DNA from: Chitinophagaceae bacterium UBA4857
GTDB taxonomy: Bacteria; Bacteroidota; Bacteroidia; Chitinophagales; Chitinophagaceae
Direction: 5' to 3'
Assembly (NCBI GenBank): GCA_002399735.1
Contig: DHEF01000056.1
Coordinates: forward strand, 4,624 to 68,623
Length of the DNA stretch: 64,000 nucleotides
Shown here: positions 34,368 to 42,420 of the stretch, in pieces
Layout: each line of letters opens with the position of its first letter
How positions within the stretch are numbered: the stretch's first letter is position 1
Made by a program: the position numbers and the translations under genes
Notes under the pieces: generated by a model
What the model saw: only the letters and a program-made list of their open reading frames with translations
Databases searched by the model: none
What the model was told of the DNA's origin: nothing

Positions 34368-34470
34368 GTACTGCCAAATGCCCAATAGCATTGTTGCAGT
34401 ACAAGAGTGCGACGCAACCAAACGCCCCTTTAGGGGTTGGGGGCATCAGGGAACTGCAGCTGGTATCATA
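34368..34470 (+). repeat. Dispersed intergenic repeat, family 1 (short form), copy D, with strong hairpin
   Basis: gtactgc (34368-34374) pairs with gcagtac (34396-34402), and inside it aatgc (34377-34381) pairs with gcatt (34388-34392), leaving loop ccaata. Then follow acaagagtgcgacgcaac and an inserted palindromic stretch (cccctttagggg) in place of the usual gatgatagtag block, before agctggtatcataac. Confidence 0.7.
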
Positions 34471-34522
34471 ACCTAAAACCTTACTACACAAGCAACAAAA
34501 ATAAAGGAAAGGCCATGCACTT

Positions 34523-34554
34523 TTGCAGGAATAAATCATTTTAGTTTAGTTTTG
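34523..34554 (+). promoter_or_regulatory. Bacteroidetes-type promoter of the CCG-domain gene
   Basis: TTG at 34523-34525 and tagttttg at 34547-34554, 21 bases apart; ATG at 34569. Confidence 0.65.
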
Positions 34555-34568
34555 AGCAAATTTCTTTT

Positions 34569-35348
34569 ATGCAGGTACCAATAATGGCAGAAAAATTTGC
34601 GGCAGGCGAAAATCCGGATGTACTTTTTTGGGTGGGATGTGCAGGAAGTTTTGACCAACGGGCTCAAAAAATAACCAAGGCTTTTGTTACAATTTTAAAT
34701 AAAGTAGGTGTTAATTATGCCATTTTAGGTAAGGAAGAAATGTGCACCGGCGACCCCGTACGCCGTGCCGGTAACGAATTTATGTTTCAAATGATGGCGT
34801 ACCAAAACATACAGATTTTAAACAACTACGCTATTAAAAAAATTGTTACTACCTGCCCGCACTGTTTTAATACTTTTAAAAATGAGTATCCGGAGTTAGG
34901 CGGTACTTACGAAGTAATACATCATGCTACATTTTTACAACAATTAATTGATGATGGCAAAGTGCAAATAAAAGAAGGCGGTGCTTTTAAAGGCAAAAAA
35001 ATTACTTTTCACGATAGTTGTTACCTAGGCCGTGCCAACGATATTTATGAGGCACCACGTAAAGTATTGGAAGCCTTGGATGCGGAACTGGTGGAGATGA
35101 AACGCTGTCGCAGCAAAGGTTTGTGTTGTGGTGCCGGTGGCGCCCAAATGTTTAAGGAAGAAGAGAAAGGCGATGTGCGGGTGAATATTGACCGTAGCAA
35201 AGAAGCCATAGATACCAACGCAACGGTAATTGCCTCGGCTTGCCCATTTTGTAATACCATGATGACGGATGGTGTAAAGCTGGCGGAAAAAGAAGACAAT
35301 GTAAAAGTGCTGGATATAGCCGAACTAATAGCAGAAAGCCTGAACTAA
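34569..35348 (+). CDS. (Fe-S)-binding protein with two CCG domains (GlcF/LutA/HdrB-like)
   Basis: 259 residues. Two cysteine-rich CCG domains are present: the first spans VGCAGSFD to TTCPHCFNTF, the second FHDSCYLGR to CRSKGLCCGAGGAQMF and ASACPFCNTMM. Such domains bind unusual Fe-S or zinc centres in HdrB, GlcF and lactate-oxidation protein LutA. Here the CCG part stands alone, without a ferredoxin domain, so it probably pairs with a separate ferredoxin/4Fe-4S subunit elsewhere; no such gene is next to it. The partner and electron donor are unknown. Confidence 0.85.
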   Translation: MQVPIMAEKFAAGENPDVLFWVGCAGSFDQRAQKITKAFVTILNKVGVNYAILGKEEMCTGDPVRRAGNEFMFQMMAYQNIQILNNYAIKKIVTTCPHCFNTFKNEYPELGGTYEVIHHATFLQQLIDDGKVQIKEGGAFKGKKITFHDSCYLGRANDIYEAPRKVLEALDAELVEMKRCRSKGLCCGAGGAQMFKEEEKGDVRVNIDRSKEAIDTNATVIASACPFCNTMMTDGVKLAEKEDNVKVLDIAELIAESLN

Positions 35349-35363
35349 GTTCAGGCTTTTTTA
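35335..35363 (+). terminator. Terminator overlapping the end of the CCG-domain gene
   Basis: aaagcctgaac (35335-35345) pairs with gttcaggcttt (35349-35359), followed by T-rich DNA. The three-base loop is the stop codon TAA itself (35346-35348). Confidence 0.85.
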
Positions 35364-35382
35364 TGTTTATATTTTTTTAAGA

Positions 35383-35781
35383 TTAATCTACCGCCACTGT
35401 ATCTGTAACCGGCTTGGGTCTTGGTTTAGGATGTGCACCACCATCTTCAAACTTCTTACAGGTTTTAGGCAAACGCTTATAGGCTTCTTCGTTTTTTGTA
35501 ATATTATCTGCATCGTAACCGGCATTGGCAATGGCGGTTTTAATGGTTTCAATATTTACACGATCGGTTAAATATTTTACCTGGGTTATACCACGTTTGT
35601 AATACACTTTTACTGCTAATACGCCATCATAACGTTTAAGCATACTGGTAATGCGGGTTTCGCAGGCAGCGCAAGCCACATCGGGTGTATTAATATTTGC
35701 GGTTAATTGCGCCTTGGTTTGTGCACCGGCTACAAACGAAAAACTAATAAATGTAATAAGGGTAAGTATTAAATTACGCAT
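35383..35781 (-). CDS. Exported heavy-metal-associated (HMA) domain protein
   Basis: 132 residues with a signal peptide (ITFISFSFVAGAQ). The central 70 residues form a single HMA/CopZ-like fold; Cys37 and Cys40 in the loop VACAACETRI are the metal ligands. The C-terminal tail is proline-rich (GGAHPKPRPKPVTDTV). Typical HMA proteins are cytosolic copper chaperones; the signal peptide implies periplasmic metal binding. It is 26 bases downstream of pyrE and possibly co-transcribed. Confidence 0.85.
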   Translation of the reverse strand: MRNLILTLITFISFSFVAGAQTKAQLTANINTPDVACAACETRITSMLKRYDGVLAVKVYYKRGITQVKYLTDRVNIETIKTAIANAGYDADNITKNEEAYKRLPKTCKKFEDGGAHPKPRPKPVTDTVAVD

Positions 35782-35807
35782 AGTGGTTGTAAGATAGTAA
35801 TTAAAAA

Positions 35808-36440
35808 CTATTCGGCTTTCCAGGCAGCCGGGTTTTCACGCCATTTTAGCAATTCGGCTTCATCATCAGCCGATACTATTTTACGCTCCAACGCCAGAGC
35901 AATTAAAGTTGGATAATCCGTTAAGCTATGATAAGGCACACCGGCTTTTTCAAAAGCTTCGGCCGCTTGCGGAAATTGATAAGTAAATATTGATACCATG
36001 CCTACTACTTCTACACCGGCATTTCTTAAAACCTCTACCACCTGCAAACTGCTTTTCCCAGTAGAAATCAAATCTTCTACCACAATTACTTTTTGCCCAG
36101 CTTGTAAGTTTCCTTCAATCTGGTTGCCCAAGCCGTGTTCTTTTGGTTTTGGGCGCACATATACGTAAGGTAGTTTTAGCTGATCGGCTGCCATAGCACC
36201 CCAGGCAATACCTGCAGTAGCTACACCGGCCAATACATCAGCGTCCGGAAATTTTTCAAAAATTACATTACATAATTCCGATTTTACATAGTCACGTACA
36301 TATGGGAAAGACAATACCTTACGGTTATCGCAATATATAGGACTTTTCCAACCGCTGGCCCATGTAAAAGGCTGGTTAGGACTTAATTTAACAGCCTGAA
36401 CATCTAATAATTTACCGGCTACTACTTTTGCATCATTCAT
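35808..36440 (-). CDS. pyrE: Orotate phosphoribosyltransferase
   Basis: 210 residues, usual length. It joins orotate to PRPP to give OMP in pyrimidine synthesis. The PRPP-binding motif is VIVVEDLISTGKSS, and the WASGWKSPIYCDNRK opening and YVYVRPKPKEHGLGNQIEG loop are characteristic. The start is supported by a promoter element only four bases upstream (36445-36452), making the message nearly leaderless. The HMA gene follows closely in the same direction. Confidence 0.96.
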   Translation of the reverse strand: MNDAKVVAGKLLDVQAVKLSPNQPFTWASGWKSPIYCDNRKVLSFPYVRDYVKSELCNVIFEKFPDADVLAGVATAGIAWGAMAADQLKLPYVYVRPKPKEHGLGNQIEGNLQAGQKVIVVEDLISTGKSSLQVVEVLRNAGVEVVGMVSIFTYQFPQAAEAFEKAGVPYHSLTDYPTLIALALERKIVSADDEAELLKWRENPAAWKAE

Positions 36441-36444
36441 GGCG

Positions 36445-36452
36445 CAAAGGTA
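36445..36452 (-). promoter_or_regulatory. -7 element of pyrE, near-leaderless
   Basis: tacctttg on the minus strand, ending four bases before the ATG at 36440. Confidence 0.6.
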
Positions 36453-36475
36453 AGGGTGAAAAACATTTGGTATTT

Positions 36476-36611
36476 CTGATTTATGATTTAATGATGTAGG
36501 TTTTAGTAGAGACCCTATGTCTGATGTCTGATTTAGTGATGTAGGATTTATTAGAGATCTAATATTCTGATGTCGGATTTAAGGATGTAGGATTTAGTTG
36601 AGACCTTTCAT
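36476..36611 (+). repeat. Three tandem imperfect 45-46 bp repeats
   Basis: Units at 36476-36520, 36521-36566 and 36567-36611 share ctgat..., gattta..gatgtagg, tttagt.gagac. They sit between the divergent pyrE and amt genes. The rest of the spacer (36612-36984) is extremely AT-rich with no repeat or open frame; it must hold the amt promoter, but no exact TAnnTTTG close to 36985 was found. Confidence 0.75.
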
Positions 36612-36984
36612 AACAATCTAAATAACGGACTTATAGTATATTCCGATTTTCAGACTATTCCATTTTCCATTCACGGACGTCCTGACTCACCGTCTTTCCG
36701 ACTTTAATACATACAATTCTTCGATTACCCATCCTGTTTTTGGCTTTTCAGAAACTTATCAACAGGTTTAAAGTTTCCAATATGAGTTAAGCAAACGGTT
36801 GATATAAATTATCAATATATTATATATTTATTATTTTAATAATGTTAATAATTAATTGTATTTAGATACAATTTTGCTATATAAATTAAAAAATATTTAT
36901 AAACTAACACATGTTATTTGATTTTTAATATAGTTTTAATGTGTTATCAATATATTACTTATTAATTTAAACTATTAATTAAAA

Positions 36985-38391
36985 ATGGCAAAACTAACTG
37001 CTAAACAAGTGGCGCCCTTCCTGGTTTTAACGGCAGTGGCAATTTTTGCACTGTTTATTACACCGGGTAGCGCCTTTGACCCTTCTACTGTAACAAACGC
37101 TGACGGTACCCCCGTGTACACATACGACAGCGGCGATATTGCCTGGATGCTTGCTTCATGTGCCTTTGTATTTTTAATGACTCCCGCCCTGGCTTTTTTC
37201 TATGGCGGAATGGTTGGTCGTAAAAACGTTCTTTCCACCATGATTAAAAGCACAGTATCTGCCGGTATTATTAGTGTGCTTTGGATAGTAGTTTTGTTTA
37301 GCCTTTGTTTTGGCGAGTCAATTGGTGGCTTTATTGGTAACCCGACTACATTCTTCTTTTTTAAAGATGTAATGAATGGCGCACCTTGGAGTGGAGCATC
37401 AACAGTGCCTTTACCGTTGTTTGCATTTTTCCAGTTAATGTTTGCCATTATTACTCCCGGCCTGGTAGTAGGTGCGGTGGCAGAACGTATTCGTTTTAGC
37501 TCATACACATTATTTATTGTATTGTTTGGCGTATTGGTATATGCACCTTTGGCACACATGGCATGGCACCCTGAAGGGTTGATGTTTCAATGGGGCGTAC
37601 AAGATTTTGCCGGCGGTACTGTTGTGCATATTTCTGCTGGTATGGCCGCTTTAGCAGGTGCTATTGTATTAAAATCCCGCAAAAGTAAGATAACGGCTCC
37701 TGCCAATATTCCTTACGTATTAATTGGCACCGGTTTACTTTGGTTTGGTTGGTTTGGTTTTAACGCAGGTAGCGCCGTTGGTGCATCTCCATTAGCCGTT
37801 TATGCTTTTGGTACAACTAATACTGCTGCAGGTGCTGCCGGTTTAGCCTGGATGTTTTTTGATGTAGCAAGAGGTAAAAAGCCATCGGTACTAGGCTTTT
37901 GCATTGGTGCCGTAGTTGGTTTGGTAGCTATTACACCTGCCGCTGGTTTTGTAGGCATTCCACAAGCTATTTTTATTGGTTTTGCCGCTGCAATTATATC
38001 TAACTATGTAGCCGAGTTCTTAAAGCATAAAACTAAACTGGATGACCCCTTGGATGTATTTGCCTGTCATGGTTTAGGTGGTATTACCGGTATGTTATTA
38101 ACAGGTGTTTTCAGTATGGTTACTCCTGGCGAAACGGCTTTGTTTAAAACACAATTCCCTATTCAATTAGTAGGTATGGTGGTAGCAGTTGCTTATAGCT
38201 TTACTGTTTCATTCATTTTATTTAAACTTATCAACTACATCTTACCAATGCGTGTAACCAGTGAAGAAGAAGCTGCCGGATTGGATGCTTCTCAGCACAA
38301 CGAAAAATATACGCAGGGTACATTATTGGTAAACGGTACTATTCCACCGGAATTGTTACAAAAAGAAGCTGAAATATTGGAAGAAGTATAA
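36985..38391 (+). CDS. amt: Ammonium transporter (Amt family)
   Basis: 468 residues with eleven or twelve membrane segments. The Amt signature is clear: FYGGMVGRKNVLSTM, then FAGGTVVHISAGMAAL and FACHGLGGITGMLLTG. The twin-histidine pore pair is His215 and His362, spaced 147 residues as in AmtB (150). A C-terminal cytoplasmic tail follows (TSEEEAAGLDASQHNEKYTQG), where a PII protein would normally bind; no glnK/glnB is next to it. It is followed by a BBP2 porin, which suggests an uptake pair for ammonium across both membranes (inference). Confidence 0.96.
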   Translation: MAKLTAKQVAPFLVLTAVAIFALFITPGSAFDPSTVTNADGTPVYTYDSGDIAWMLASCAFVFLMTPALAFFYGGMVGRKNVLSTMIKSTVSAGIISVLWIVVLFSLCFGESIGGFIGNPTTFFFFKDVMNGAPWSGASTVPLPLFAFFQLMFAIITPGLVVGAVAERIRFSSYTLFIVLFGVLVYAPLAHMAWHPEGLMFQWGVQDFAGGTVVHISAGMAALAGAIVLKSRKSKITAPANIPYVLIGTGLLWFGWFGFNAGSAVGASPLAVYAFGTTNTAAGAAGLAWMFFDVARGKKPSVLGFCIGAVVGLVAITPAAGFVGIPQAIFIGFAAAIISNYVAEFLKHKTKLDDPLDVFACHGLGGITGMLLTGVFSMVTPGETALFKTQFPIQLVGMVVAVAYSFTVSFILFKLINYILPMRVTSEEEAAGLDASQHNEKYTQGTLLVNGTIPPELLQKEAEILEEV

Positions 38392-38449
38392 ATCCGATTT
38401 TCACATTTACAGTATTAAAACAAGCTGAATAAATTTATAAAGGTTATGT

Positions 38450-38487
38450 AAACAAAGCGTAGGAATAATATTGTTACGCTTTGTTTT
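38450..38487 (+). terminator. Terminator of amt
   Basis: aaacaaagcgta (38450-38461) pairs with tacgctttgttt (38475-38486), 13-base loop, T-rich after. Confidence 0.8.
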
Positions 38488-38593
38488 ACTATCCTAACAG
38501 GATTTGTATGTTCTGGAACAACATATAAATAGCTGCAAATTTTAAGCAATAGTTTTTACAACAACTGTTTGCATTACACACACAAAACAAAAA

Positions 38594-38636
38594 GGCACAG
38601 TGTTCCCGGTCTTCTGGAACAAGACCGCACTGTACC
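38594..38636 (+). promoter_or_regulatory. Long imperfect hairpin in the leader of the porin gene
   Basis: ggcacagtg (38594-38602) pairs with cactgtacc (38628-38636) with one mismatch, and ggtctt (38608-38613) with aagacc (38621-38626) inside; loop ctggaac. No T-run follows, so it is not an ordinary terminator. It ends 28 bases before the porin ATG. The loop word ttctggaacaa also occurs at about 38511-38521. Confidence 0.5.
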
Positions 38637-38664
38637 TCACTTTTAAAAGAAAAAAAGTTATACA

Positions 38665-39738
38665 ATGTTAAGAAAAAATCTTTTAGCATGTGCTATGCTC
38701 ATGCTTATTCTACCTGCTTTTGCACAAGATTCTACATCTACAGAAGAAAAAACATCTCCATTAAGTATTAGCGGCTCAGCAGATGCCTACTATCGTTACG
38801 ATTTTGCAAAAACAGCAGCTAACAACTATACCAGTTTTACCCCAACACATAACACTTTTGCATTAGGCATGGCCAGTGTAAAATTTGATTATACATTAGG
38901 TAAAGTAAATGCCGTACTTGATTTAGGTTTTGGACCACGTGCCAAAGACTTTGCTTATACTGATGATGGCATTACACAAGCTATTAAACAAGCTTACATC
39001 ACTTATGCTCCAGCAGATTGGATTAATTTTTCTGTAGGCACCTGGGGTACGCATGTAGGTTACGAAGTATTGGATCCGCAAGCAAACCGTAACTACAGTA
39101 CATCATACATGTTTAGCAATGGCCCATTCGGCCATACCGGTGTTAAAGCTAATATTACCAAAGGCAAACATGGTTTTATGCTAGGTGTTGCTAATGCTAC
39201 CGATTACCGTGTTATTCCCGATGGTATGATTAATAAAAAGTTTGCACTAGCACAATATAGCTTACAAGCAAATGATAATATTGCTTTGTATGTAAACTAT
39301 GTAGGCGGTAAAGCTCCTGATACTTCAATAAGTCATCAGGTAGATGCAGTGCTTACCGCAAAAATCAGCGATAAATTCAGCATTGGTTATAACGGTACTG
39401 TTACCGGTGTTAATGGTTGGGATGGCGCTAAAAAAACATCATCAAAAACATGGTGGGGGTCTGCATTGTACCTGAACCTTGACCCTAAGCCTTGGTTCGG
39501 ACTTACCTTGCGTGGTGAATATTTTAATGATGAAAACGCTTTAAAAGTATATAGCGGTACAGATGGTGGTACTATCTTCTCCACCACTCTTTCGGCTAAC
39601 TTTAAAGTAGGTGGTTTAACTTTTATTCCTGAATTCCGAGTTGATAATGCTAGCAAAGATTACCTGTTTACAAAAAGTAATGGTGCTGCATCTAAATCTG
39701 CTGCTAACTTTTTATTTGCTGCTGTTTACTCATTTTAA
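38665..39738 (+). CDS. Outer-membrane beta-barrel porin (BBP2-like)
   Basis: 357 residues with a signal peptide (LLACAMLMLILPAFAQ) and alternating beta-strand sequence ending in the aromatic C-terminus AAVYSF typical of outer-membrane barrels. Motifs such as SGSADAYYRYDF, DLGFGPRAKDF and FSVGTWGTHVGYEVLDP fit the BBP2 putative porin family. It lies behind amt, with a terminator between the two, and may have its own promoter. It may pass ammonium or small solutes; substrate not shown by the sequence. Confidence 0.85.
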   Translation: MLRKNLLACAMLMLILPAFAQDSTSTEEKTSPLSISGSADAYYRYDFAKTAANNYTSFTPTHNTFALGMASVKFDYTLGKVNAVLDLGFGPRAKDFAYTDDGITQAIKQAYITYAPADWINFSVGTWGTHVGYEVLDPQANRNYSTSYMFSNGPFGHTGVKANITKGKHGFMLGVANATDYRVIPDGMINKKFALAQYSLQANDNIALYVNYVGGKAPDTSISHQVDAVLTAKISDKFSIGYNGTVTGVNGWDGAKKTSSKTWWGSALYLNLDPKPWFGLTLRGEYFNDENALKVYSGTDGGTIFSTTLSANFKVGGLTFIPEFRVDNASKDYLFTKSNGAASKSAANFLFAAVYSF

Positions 39739-39756
39739 TAAAATTTTATGCTTTAT

Positions 39757-39786
39757 AAAAATGCTCCTTCGGGAGCATTTTTTGTT
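39757..39786 (+). terminator. Terminator with TTCG tetraloop after the porin gene
   Basis: aaaatgctcc, loop ttcg (39768-39771), ggagcat then a T run. Confidence 0.9.
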
Positions 39787-39951
39787 TATAACACATCAAT
39801 TATTACAAAAGCCATATTTATTTTCACCAATGCAAGAAGTAAACCGGGAAAAACAGAAAAATACATCATATTAATATTTTTACAATATGTATAAATCCCT
39901 TTATACTAACGCATTGCAATTAATGCTGCTTTTTTAATGCGGTTTAAGTAG

Positions 39952-39959
39952 TAATTTTG
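39952..39959 (+). promoter_or_regulatory. -7 element of the YwqK-like gene
   Basis: taattttg matches TAnnTTTG; the longer open frame begins at a TTG within it (39957), so the ATG at 39999 is chosen. Confidence 0.55.
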
Positions 39960-39998
39960 CTGCAACGAATTTGTTTGTTAACCTCCAAATTGCCTTGC

Positions 39999-40799
39999 AT
40001 GAAATACAACTTTACGCTTGCAGTTATCTCCCTATTGGCCTCCCTTACTATTTTTGCCCAAAAAGATGCGGTAGATTATACCGACATAGATAAGAGTGAA
40101 AAAGGTAATGCTTCATTTTCCACTACCAATAACCTGGTGAATATAGTTGAACACCATAATGAAGACAATAACAACATATTATTGAGTGCACATTTTAAAA
40201 ACGGTAAACTACATCATAGCTGGTTTAGCCAATATGCAAATGGTATAAAATGCGATTCGGGTTATTTTAAAAATGGCATTCCCGAAGGAGAATGGAAACA
40301 TTGGGATGAAAATGGTAATTTAAGAATGGTGCGTAACTTTTCTACTACAAAGTATAACCGCGTAACCGATGAAATAAGCAAGCAAATAAAACATCCTACT
40401 TATACTATATCACGTATAGCCAAGCAAAACAAAGCGGCTGCCCTGAAACACTTACAAACAAAAGAAACCGCCATTAAAAGCAAAGATTATAAAACCAAGG
40501 CATTATATAATGTTACTGCCAATGCAGGTTATGCATCAGTTTATAATGAGTGCCTGTATCATGGCTTGTATGTCAACCTGAATGAGAATGGCGTTGTATT
40601 AGACTCCGGTTATTATAAAGACGGTTTACGTGATGGTATATGGATGGAACGCAATACTTCCAACAATACTATTACAACGGGTATGTACAAACATGGCAAA
40701 AAGAGTAAAGAGTGGAAACAGTACAATGCCGAGAATCAGTTAACCGGCATTACTATTTATAAAGAAGGAAAACAAACCTATCATAAAAATTTTAAGTAA
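39999..40799 (+). CDS. Exported protein with MORN-like (YwqK-type) repeats
   Basis: 266 residues from the ATG at 39999. Signal peptide MKYNFTLAVISLLASLTIFAQ. Repeat motifs of the YwqK/MORN type are visible: NGIKCDSGYFKNGIPEGEWKH (about residues 80-100), then YYKDGLRDGIWMERN and MYKHGKKSKEWKQYN near the end. Such repeats form beta-hairpin arrays in proteins often annotated as antitoxins, with little evidence. A secreted role, perhaps in protein binding at the envelope, is likelier here. The convergent M19 dipeptidase ends only four bases away. Confidence 0.75.
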   Translation: MKYNFTLAVISLLASLTIFAQKDAVDYTDIDKSEKGNASFSTTNNLVNIVEHHNEDNNNILLSAHFKNGKLHHSWFSQYANGIKCDSGYFKNGIPEGEWKHWDENGNLRMVRNFSTTKYNRVTDEISKQIKHPTYTISRIAKQNKAAALKHLQTKETAIKSKDYKTKALYNVTANAGYASVYNECLYHGLYVNLNENGVVLDSGYYKDGLRDGIWMERNTSNNTITTGMYKHGKKSKEWKQYNAENQLTGITIYKEGKQTYHKNFK

Positions 40800-40803
40800 T
40801 GTG

Positions 40804-41982
40804 CTACTTAAAATTCGCTTTCATTACACGCAGTACATTACCACCTAAAATCTTTCGGATAGATTTTTTACTGTACCCTTTTTCCAATAACGCCGCTGTT
40901 ATTTTGGGGTAAGTAGTTACATCTTCTAATCCTTTAGGTAATGCACTAATACCATCGTAATCTGATCCTATGCCAACATAATCATCGCCTACCAGTTTTA
41001 CGATGTAGTCAATATGATCAATCAAATCATTAATAGTTGGCTGCACATCTGTTATACTATTGCGCAAATATATACGCCATGCCTGTTGCAGTAACGCACT
41101 GTCTTTATGTACCTGCCACAAGGAATCCTGCACACGAGGTTTTTCTATTTTGTTCAATTGTGTTAATCGCTCATCATATGCTTTACTTATAAAGCCTGAA
41201 TAAAAATTTATACAAATAACACCACCGTTTTTTGCTACTGCTTTTATTTGCTCATCCTTTACATTTCTAAATACCGGGCAAATAGCCCAAACCGAGCTAT
41301 GTGATAGTATTACGGGCTTACTGCTTGCCGCCACCGCATCATAAAATGTTTGCTCTCCCGTATGTGATAAATCTACCAAAATCCCCAATTCATTCAAACG
41401 TTTTACCACCTGCACACCAAAACTGTTTAAGCCTTTATGTGTTAAACTATCACTCCGTTGGGTTTCATCCATAGCACTGGTAGCCCAACTGGTACTGTTA
41501 TTCCATGTAAGTGTTAAATAACGCATGCCGCGTTGATGCAGTGTATTTAACTTATCCATATCATCCTCAATCATATGACCACCTTCTACACCAATAAGTG
41601 CTGCCAGCTTTTTTTGTTTAATGGCCTGCTTAACATCTTTATAATTTTTGGCCAGCACCATTCTGTCCGGATTACGAACCACAATCTGTTCTAAAGAATC
41701 TATTTGCTCCATCGCATCTTTAAAAACACCTTCAGCATTTCGTGCTTTGGGTCCTGTAAACACTGAAAAAAATTGTACATCCACACCGCCTTCTTCCCAA
41801 CGGTCCAAATCACTATGTCCCTTTGTAAGCCTTTTAGAAATATCCTGTTTACCCAATACCTGTGCCGACAATACATCGTTATGCCCGTCAACCAATACTG
41901 CTTTTTTATGCAGCTTATCAGATCGTTGAGCCATTACCAGATTACATGCCAGTAAAACTCCCCATGTAAATAATAATTTCAT
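40804..41982 (-). CDS. Membrane-type dipeptidase (peptidase family M19), exported
   Basis: 392 residues with a short signal (LLFTWGVLLACNLVMAQ). The M19 zinc ligands are seen: VDGHNDVL (His-x-Asp), GVEGGHMIEDD (bridging Glu), VDLSHTGEQT and ILSHSSVWAICP (His), and GSDYDG (Asp). These renal-dipeptidase-like enzymes cleave dipeptides, often with D-residues at the second position. Probably periplasmic. The 3' end is close to the convergent YwqK-like gene and no clear terminator lies between them. Confidence 0.93.
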   Translation of the reverse strand: MKLLFTWGVLLACNLVMAQRSDKLHKKAVLVDGHNDVLSAQVLGKQDISKRLTKGHSDLDRWEEGGVDVQFFSVFTGPKARNAEGVFKDAMEQIDSLEQIVVRNPDRMVLAKNYKDVKQAIKQKKLAALIGVEGGHMIEDDMDKLNTLHQRGMRYLTLTWNNSTSWATSAMDETQRSDSLTHKGLNSFGVQVVKRLNELGILVDLSHTGEQTFYDAVAASSKPVILSHSSVWAICPVFRNVKDEQIKAVAKNGGVICINFYSGFISKAYDERLTQLNKIEKPRVQDSLWQVHKDSALLQQAWRIYLRNSITDVQPTINDLIDHIDYIVKLVGDDYVGIGSDYDGISALPKGLEDVTTYPKITAALLEKGYSKKSIRKILGGNVLRVMKANFK

Positions 41983-42017
41983 GCAGGTAAGTTAAGTAAT
42001 TATCAGTATAATGTTAT

Positions 42018-42143
42018 GGGGCTATCAGCAGTAGTTAGCAATGCCAAACGCTAAATGCTTAAAGCGAAAAGCATAGGACTTAAAGCATTTAGCGTTGTGC
42101 ATTTAGCGTTTAGCTTTAATTTGGGGCTATCAGCTGTAGTAAT
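42018..42143 (+). repeat. Palindrome flanked by near-identical 21-bp copies
   Basis: ggggctatcagcagtagttag (42018-42038) and ggggctatcagctgtagtaat (42123-42143) flank a block in which aaacgctaaatgctt (42046-42060) is complementary to aagcatttagcgtt (42083-42096), with a further partial arm at 42099-42113. It looks like a palindromic element inserted into a family 2 repeat with duplication of the target. Confidence 0.65.
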
Positions 42144-42300
42144 TCTAATCAGATTTTGTTCCGGCCTTCTGCAGTAGTGCAACGTCCCCGCACTTTGCCT
42201 ACACACCGTTGCAGCTACTGTTTATAACCCCGCCCTTATAAAACAAAGCAAGTAAAACGAGCTGTAGTTTTATTGGGACGGGGCTGTTAGTCCGGTAGCC
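42121..42300 (-). repeat. Dispersed intergenic repeat, family 2 (inverted copy)
   Basis: ttggggctatcagctgtagt, aattctaatcag, gttccggccttctgcagtag ... ending near gggacggggctgttagtccg. The left block matches the complement of the right end of the 52341 copy. The spacer 41983-42420 otherwise holds only the proC terminator. Confidence 0.65.
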
Positions 42301-42359
42301 TTTCAGCGGTATACAATATGCAACAAAAGTAAAACTCATTATACCGGCTTGGGTATAAA

Positions 42360-42388
42360 AAATGAGACGTCGATACGGCGTCTCATTT
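42360..42388 (-). terminator. Terminator of proC
   Basis: aaatgagacg (42360-42369) with cgtctcattt (42379-42388), nine-base loop. Confidence 0.8.
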
Positions 42389-42420
42389 CTACATTTACTT
42401 TACAAATAATAAAAAAAACA

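Noticed and set aside
39999..40799. Annotating the MORN-like gene as an antitoxin
   Set aside because: It has a signal peptide and no toxin-like neighbour; the YwqK antitoxin label rests on weak family naming.
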